From contig NZ_NESN01000002.1 in NCBI RefSeq assembly GCF_003063455.1, forward strand, positions 124,001-188,000: DNA of 64,000 nucleotides. Direction: 5' to 3'. The stretch is from Limnohabitans parvus II-B4. Its GTDB lineage: Bacteria > Pseudomonadota > Gammaproteobacteria > Burkholderiales > Burkholderiaceae_C. Shown one piece after another: positions 59,568-64,000 of the stretch; the first letter of the stretch is position 1; every line of letters starts with the position of its first letter. Both the position numbers and the translations under genes were made by a program. The notes beneath the pieces were generated by a model, which saw nothing but the letters and a program-made list of their open reading frames with translations, ran no database searches and was not told where the DNA came from.

Positions 59568-61700
59568 TCAAGCAGCCAAACGCGACAAGTCGGCCACGCG
59601 GTTCATCGCCACGTGCAGGCTTTTGAGCAGGCCCTGGCGGTTCAGGCGCAGGTCCATTTCTTCGGCGTTGACCATCACGTCGTCAAAGAAGGCATCGACC
59701 GGCGCGCGCAGCGCGGCCAAGGTTTGCAAGCTGGCGGTGTAGTCACCGGCCTTGAACTGCGCCTCGGATTCGGGCAACAGCTTTTGCATGACGGCGTAGA
59801 GGTTTTTCTCGGCGTCTTCCTGCAGCAAGGCTGTGTTCACATGCGCGTCCACCTCCCCGGCTTTTTTCAGGATGTTGCCGATGCGCTTGTTGGCAGCAGC
59901 CAAAGCGGGGCTTTCGGGCAGGGCAGCAAAGGCGCGCACGGCCGACAGGAACTGGTTGACCTGACCCAAGCGGGCCGGACGCAGGGCCATAACGGCATCG
60001 ACCTCTTGCGCGCTGAAGCCTTGCTCGCGCAAGCTGCCAGACAGGCGGTCGTAAATGAAGTCGATCAGCGCATCGGCGTTGCCCGAAATCTTGTCGCCGA
60101 ACACGGGCGTGGAGAGGGCCAACAATTCGGGCAAGCCCAGCGCCACGTCTTTTTCGATCAGCATGCGGATCACGCCCAAGGCATGACGGCGCAGCGCGAA
60201 CGGGTCTTTGTCGCCCGTGGGTACGTTGCCAATGCCGAACATGCCGACCAGGGTTTCGAGCTTGTCGGCCAGCGCCACCACCAGGCCCACATTGTTGCGC
60301 GGCAACTCGTCGCCCGCAAAGCGCGGCTTGTAGTGGTCTTCAATCGCCTCGGCCACTTCGGTGGACTGGCCGTCGTGGCGGGCGTAATAGCCACCCATGA
60401 TGCCTTGCAGCTCTGGGAATTCACCCACCATGTCGGTCAGCAAATCGGTCTTGGCCAGGCGGGCGGCCTGCTCGGCTTGCTGCGCCAGGGCGTCACCGCC
60501 CACTTGTTGGCCAATGGCCTTGGCGATGGCGCAAACCCGCGCCATGCGCTCGCCCTGCGTGCCCAGCTTGTTGTGATAGACCACCTTGGACAGGCCTTCG
60601 ACGCGCGATTCAAGCGTCTTTTTGCGGTCCTGATCGAAGAAGAATTTGGCATCGGCCAGGCGCGGGCGCACCACGCGCTCGTTGCCGCCGATCACAAACG
60701 ATGCGTCGTCAGGGGTGATGTTGCTCACCACCAAGAAGCGGTTCGTCAGCTTGCCCGAGGCATCGATCAGCGGGAAGTATTTCTGGTTGGCCTTCATCGT
60801 GAGGATCAGGCACTCCTGCGGCACATCCAAGAACTCGGTCTCGAACTGGCAAGTCAGCACATTGGGTCGCTCGACCAGCGCGGTCACTTCGTCCAGCAGG
60901 GCCTCGTCTTCGATCGGACGGGCGCCGTTGCCCACCTCGGCGGCTGCCGCGTTCAGCTGGCGCACGATCTCGGCTCGGCGCTCGGCAAAGCTGGCAATGA
61001 CCGAGCCGTCGCGCTTGAGCACGTCGTCGTACTGGTCGGCGTGCGGCAAAACCACGGGCGAGACCTTGGCTTCAAAGCGGTGACCTTGCGTGCTGTTGCC
61101 CGCCGTCAGGCCCAGCGCCTTGACCGGCACCACGGTACTGCCGTGCAGGGCGATCAGGCTGTGCGCGGGGCGCACAAAATTGACGCTGCTCCAGCCGGGC
61201 AACTCGCAGTCGGTTTCCAGCTGGTACTGCATGACTTTGGGAATCGGCAGTTTGGCCAAGGCTTCATCGAGCGCCTTTTGCAGGCCAGCAGCCAAGGTCG
61301 CGCCCTTGACCACGCTGTCGTAAAACAAGGCGTCGGCCTTGCCGTCGGGTGCGCGCTTGAGCGCGGCCACAGCGGCAGCCGGGTCGCTCACGTCTGCGCC
61401 CAAGGCTTGCAGTTTTTTCAACAGTGCAGGTGTCGCGTTGCCAGCTGCGTCCAAGCCCACAGCCACAGGCATCAGCTTTTGCTGAACCGCTTTGTCGGCG
61501 GCCTGCGCCAGGACGCCGCGCACATGGGCAGCCAGACGGCGAGGCGAGGCGAATGCCGTCACCACTGCGTCGGCAGCGGCCAGGCCTTGGGCCTTGAGTT
61601 GTTCGGCCAGCACGCCCGAAAAGGCCGCACCCAACTTGTTGAGCGCCTTGGGCGGCAGCTCTTCCACAAACAGTTCTACCAGCAGATTTTGTGTCGTCAT
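59568..61700 (-). CDS. glyS: Glycyl-tRNA synthetase beta subunit
   Basis: The beta subunit of the alpha2-beta2 synthetase binds tRNA-Gly. The 710-residue product starts MTTQNLLVELFVEELPPKAL, contains the HD-like region (ARHDGQSTEVAEAIEDHYKPR) and a C-terminal anticodon-binding region (VDAFFDDVMVNAEEMDLRLNRQGLLK). It is 11 bp downstream of glyQ. No odd features are seen. Confidence 0.98.
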   Translation of the reverse strand: MTTQNLLVELFVEELPPKALNKLGAAFSGVLAEQLKAQGLAAADAVVTAFASPRRLAAHVRGVLAQAADKAVQQKLMPVAVGLDAAGNATPALLKKLQALGADVSDPAAAVAALKRAPDGKADALFYDSVVKGATLAAGLQKALDEALAKLPIPKVMQYQLETDCELPGWSSVNFVRPAHSLIALHGSTVVPVKALGLTAGNSTQGHRFEAKVSPVVLPHADQYDDVLKRDGSVIASFAERRAEIVRQLNAAAAEVGNGARPIEDEALLDEVTALVERPNVLTCQFETEFLDVPQECLILTMKANQKYFPLIDASGKLTNRFLVVSNITPDDASFVIGGNERVVRPRLADAKFFFDQDRKKTLESRVEGLSKVVYHNKLGTQGERMARVCAIAKAIGQQVGGDALAQQAEQAARLAKTDLLTDMVGEFPELQGIMGGYYARHDGQSTEVAEAIEDHYKPRFAGDELPRNNVGLVVALADKLETLVGMFGIGNVPTGDKDPFALRRHALGVIRMLIEKDVALGLPELLALSTPVFGDKISGNADALIDFIYDRLSGSLREQGFSAQEVDAVMALRPARLGQVNQFLSAVRAFAALPESPALAAANKRIGNILKKAGEVDAHVNTALLQEDAEKNLYAVMQKLLPESEAQFKAGDYTASLQTLAALRAPVDAFFDDVMVNAEEMDLRLNRQGLLKSLHVAMNRVADLSRLAA

Positions 61701-61711
61701 GTCGTTCTCCC

Positions 61712-62617
61712 TCACGCTGCTTTCTTGGGCATTTGAGCAACCCATTCACGCGGGGCCATCGGGAAGTCCAGACGTTCGCGGCTTTCGTAATAGCTCTGGG
61801 CCACACTGCGGGCCAGATTGCGGATGCGGCCGATGTAGGCTGCGCGTTCGGTCACGCTGATCGCGCCGCGCGCGTCCAGCAGGTTGAAGGTGTGCGCGGC
61901 CTTGAGCACTTGCTCGTAGGCGGGCAGCGCCAGCTGCGCGCCCATGAGGTGCTGGGCTTGCTTTTCGTGCGCACCAAAGGCGGTGAACAAGAACTCGGCG
62001 TCGCTGTGCTCGAAGTTATAAGTCGACTGCTCGACTTCGTTTTGCTTGTACACATCGCCGTAGGTCAAACCGTCGGTCCATTGCAGGTTGTAGACGTTGT
62101 CCACGCCTTGCAGGTACATGGCCAGGCGTTCCAGGCCATAGGTGATCTCACCCGTGATCGGTTTGCAGTCGATGCCGCCCACTTGTTGGAAGTAGGTGAA
62201 CTGGGTCACTTCCATGCCGTTGAGCCAGACTTCCCAGCCCAGGCCCCAGGCGCCGAGCGTCGGGTTTTCCCAATCGTCTTCGACGAAGCGGATGTCGTTT
62301 TTCTTCAGGTCAAAGCCCAGCGCTTCGAGCGAGCCCAGGTAGAGCTCGAGGATGTTGCTGGGTGCAGGCTTCAAAACGACCTGAAACTGGTAGTAGTGCT
62401 GCAGGCGGTTGGGGTTTTCGCCATAGCGGCCATCTTTGGGGCGGCGGCTGGGCTGCACGTAGGCGGCCTTCCATGGCTCGGGGCCGATGGCGCGCAAGAA
62501 CGTGGCGGTGTGGCTGGTGCCCGCACCGACTTCCATGTCGTAGGGCTGGAGCAAGGCGCAACCCTGGGCGTCCCAGTATTGCTGCAATTTGAGAATGATT
62601 TGCTGGAAGGTCAACAT
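61712..62617 (-). CDS. glyQ: Glycyl-tRNA synthetase alpha subunit
   Basis: The alpha subunit carries the catalytic class II core. The 301-residue protein starts [20 protein letters not shown], and has [20 protein letters not shown] and [19 protein letters not shown], the strongly conserved substrate-binding segments. It leads the glyQS operon; a 176-bp gap with no other feature separates it from lnt. Confidence 0.98.
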   Translation of the reverse strand: MLTFQQIILKLQQYWDAQGCALLQPYDMEVGAGTSHTATFLRAIGPEPWKAAYVQPSRRPKDGRYGENPNRLQHYYQFQVVLKPAPSNILELYLGSLEALGFDLKKNDIRFVEDDWENPTLGAWGLGWEVWLNGMEVTQFTYFQQVGGIDCKPITGEITYGLERLAMYLQGVDNVYNLQWTDGLTYGDVYKQNEVEQSTYNFEHSDAEFLFTAFGAHEKQAQHLMGAQLALPAYEQVLKAAHTFNLLDARGAISVTERAAYIGRIRNLARSVAQSYYESRERLDFPMAPREWVAQMPKKAA

Positions 62618-62793
62618 GGCCGAAGCGTTGCCAGCAGCGAGCTGGCGAGGGTTGGATGGGCGCAGGCTTTGCGCAAACCCTTGATTTTACGGTCTTTGCT
62701 GGGTGCAAACGGCCTGATCGCGCGGACGCCACTGCACCCGTCAGATCAAGTCTGTCCAGCCCAAGCCCGTCCAGCGCCCCGGAAATCAGGCCG

Positions 62794-64000
62794 TCAGACC
62801 GACCGGCGACGCCACAGGGCAAGCCCCACCACCGCACAGCACAGACCCCAAAACGGCCACAAGCCGCAAGCAGCTGCCCAACGCGCGTAGGGTGTCAAGC
62901 CCTCACGACCTTCGTATCGGCCAACCAGGCTGCTACGGGTAAAGCGCGGCAATTGGTCGGTCACGCGACCTTGGTGGTCAATGATGGCGGTGGCGCCTGT
63001 GTTGGTGGCGCGCAGCATGGGCCGGCCCAGCTCCATGGCACGCATGCGCGAGATATTCAGGTGCTGGTCAACCGCCAAGGTGTCGCCAAACCAGGCGATG
63101 TTGCTCACGTTCACCAAGGCGGTGGGGGCCTGAACGGGGTCTTTGAACCGTGCAGCCAACTCTTCGCCAAACAGATCTTCGTAGCAAACATTGGGGGCCA
63201 AGCGCTGACCTTGCCAGGAAACCGAGGGCTGATCCCATCCGCCCGAGCGGAAATCACCCAAAGGAATGTTCATCATGCGCACAAACCAGACAAAACCAGG
63301 CGGCATGAACTCACCAAAAGGCACCAGGTGCGATTTGTCGTAGCGGTAATCCGGCAAACCGGCAGGCCCCAAAGCCACCACCGAGTTGGTGTAGCCCTGC
63401 GCCACATTGCCCAGAGGCACGCCCACAAGGGCCAGAGGCCGACCAGGCCGGGAAAAATGCTGCTGCAAACCGGACCAATAGCCTTCAGGCAAATACCGAG
63501 GCAACAAAGGGACGGCCGTCTCGGGCGCCACCACCAGCGCTTGTTGGCTGTTACGCAGCTGAGCGTCGTACCACTGCAGCGCATCGCGGATGCCGCTGCC
63601 CACGTCAAATTTGATATTTTGGGAAATATTGGCCTGCAGCAACTCCACCTGCCCGAACCCGGCCGAAGTGGTCAAAGGGGGGGCAAAAGACTGCAGCCCC
63701 CAGGAGACGGCCAGCACAGCGACCAAGGGCTTGATCGCCCGCAGCCGCCAACCCGACAAGGCCAAGCGCATGGACAACCAGGCAGCCAAGGCCCCCATGC
63801 CATACACCCCCACCCAAGGTGCCCAAACCGCCAACACACCATCGACATGTGCGTAACCGCCCGCACCCCAAGGAAAGCCCGTTAACCAGCGCCCCCGCAT
63901 GAGTTCGGCCAAAGTCCACAAAGCCGCAAACAAGGCACTGGCCAATCCTGGCCGATGGCGCAGCCCCTTCCCTGCCAAACCCACCCACACCGCGCAAGCT
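62794..64000 (-). CDS. lnt: Apolipoprotein N-acyltransferase, 5'-truncated by the window edge
   Basis: Lnt adds the third acyl chain to outer-membrane lipoproteins at the periplasmic face of the inner membrane. About 400 C-terminal residues are visible and the frame stays open to base 64000, so the start lies beyond the window. Membrane helices come first, then the nitrilase domain with the catalytic triad Glu (VVAPETAVP), Lys (YDKSHLVPFGEF) and Cys (NVCYEDLFG), and a last C-terminal helix. It is upstream of glyQS, its usual place in this order. Confidence 0.96.
   Translation of the reverse strand, partial: ACAVWVGLAGKGLRHRPGLASALFAALWTLAELMRGRWLTGFPWGAGGYAHVDGVLAVWAPWVGVYGMGALAAWLSMRLALSGWRLRAIKPLVAVLAVSWGLQSFAPPLTTSAGFGQVELLQANISQNIKFDVGSGIRDALQWYDAQLRNSQQALVVAPETAVPLLPRYLPEGYWSGLQQHFSRPGRPLALVGVPLGNVAQGYTNSVVALGPAGLPDYRYDKSHLVPFGEFMPPGFVWFVRMMNIPLGDFRSGGWDQPSVSWQGQRLAPNVCYEDLFGEELAARFKDPVQAPTALVNVSNIAWFGDTLAVDQHLNISRMRAMELGRPMLRATNTGATAIIDHQGRVTDQLPRFTRSSLVGRYEGREGLTPYARWAAACGLWPFWGLCCAVVGLALWRRRSV

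Noticed and set aside
59442..61736. A 764-codon open frame on the plus strand opposite glyS
   Set aside because: It is a GC-codon-bias mirror of glyS: low-complexity, His/Gln/Arg-rich translation, no domain resemblance, and complete overlap with a strongly conserved gene.

Overview
The window is 64 kb of ordinary, gene-dense chromosome from a betaproteobacterium. The gene set points to Burkholderiales, probably Comamonadaceae: phenylacetate PaaABCDE, a MerR-type LiuR with the leucine-degradation genes, the lnt-glyQ-glyS-gmhB-plsC order, the phoH-ybeY pair, and a double-length UvrA. A freshwater genus such as Limnohabitans or Rhodoferax would fit, but the genus is a guess. There are no rRNA or tRNA genes, no prophage, no CRISPR array and no complete insertion sequence. 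About 61 protein genes fill almost all of the DNA. Two are cut by the window ends: ttcA on the left and lnt on the right.

Regions 1-24 kb. ttcA, a lipoprotein and a histidine phosphatase (+) face ruvAB (-). phoH-ybeY (+) faces a minus-strand run of dbpA, a beta-propeller gene, dtd, a cation efflux gene and tyrS. An M23 peptidase and anmK (+) face erpA, rpsI and rplM (-). rlmJ and the phenylacetyl-CoA epoxidase operon paaABCDE follow on the plus strand, with a perfect 30-bp palindrome at the paa promoter. ompW and the methyl-cycle operon ahcY-tlyA-metF are on the minus strand; ahcY carries a recognisable SAH riboswitch in its leader.

Regions 24-42 kb. prfC, a HAD phosphatase and a methyltransferase (+) face a 6-kb uvrA gene encoding two UvrA proteins fused head to tail. 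Next come a small membrane protein, an MHS-type transporter with a large periplasmic insert, an orphan DUF4212 gene, a Ser/Thr kinase-Usp fusion overlapping a phosphoesterase gene, and a set of small metabolic genes.

Regions 40-57 kb. This is mainly leucine/isovalerate catabolism on the minus strand: liuE, liuD, liuC, liuB, an acyl-CoA dehydrogenase, a thiolase, carbonic anhydrase, liuA (ivd), a thioesterase and liuR. Two near-identical LiuR-type palindromes flank liuR. Together these genes convert isovaleryl-CoA to acetyl-CoA and acetoacetate; carbonic anhydrase may supply bicarbonate for the biotin carboxylase. The last part (57-64 kb) is housekeeping: a YgjP-like protease, plsC, gmhB, glyS, glyQ and lnt.

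The most unusual signal is a family of four hairpins: two between ybeY and dbpA, two inside uvrA. Each has a 21-27 bp stem and a conserved 28-32 nt loop. The stem sequence differs from copy to copy, yet each stem pairs with itself perfectly or with G-T wobbles only. The two uvrA copies are translated in the same frame. A separate 57-bp palindromic repeat with a 24-bp tandem array forms the linker between the two UvrA halves. Two families of REP/BIME repeats are scattered between genes.
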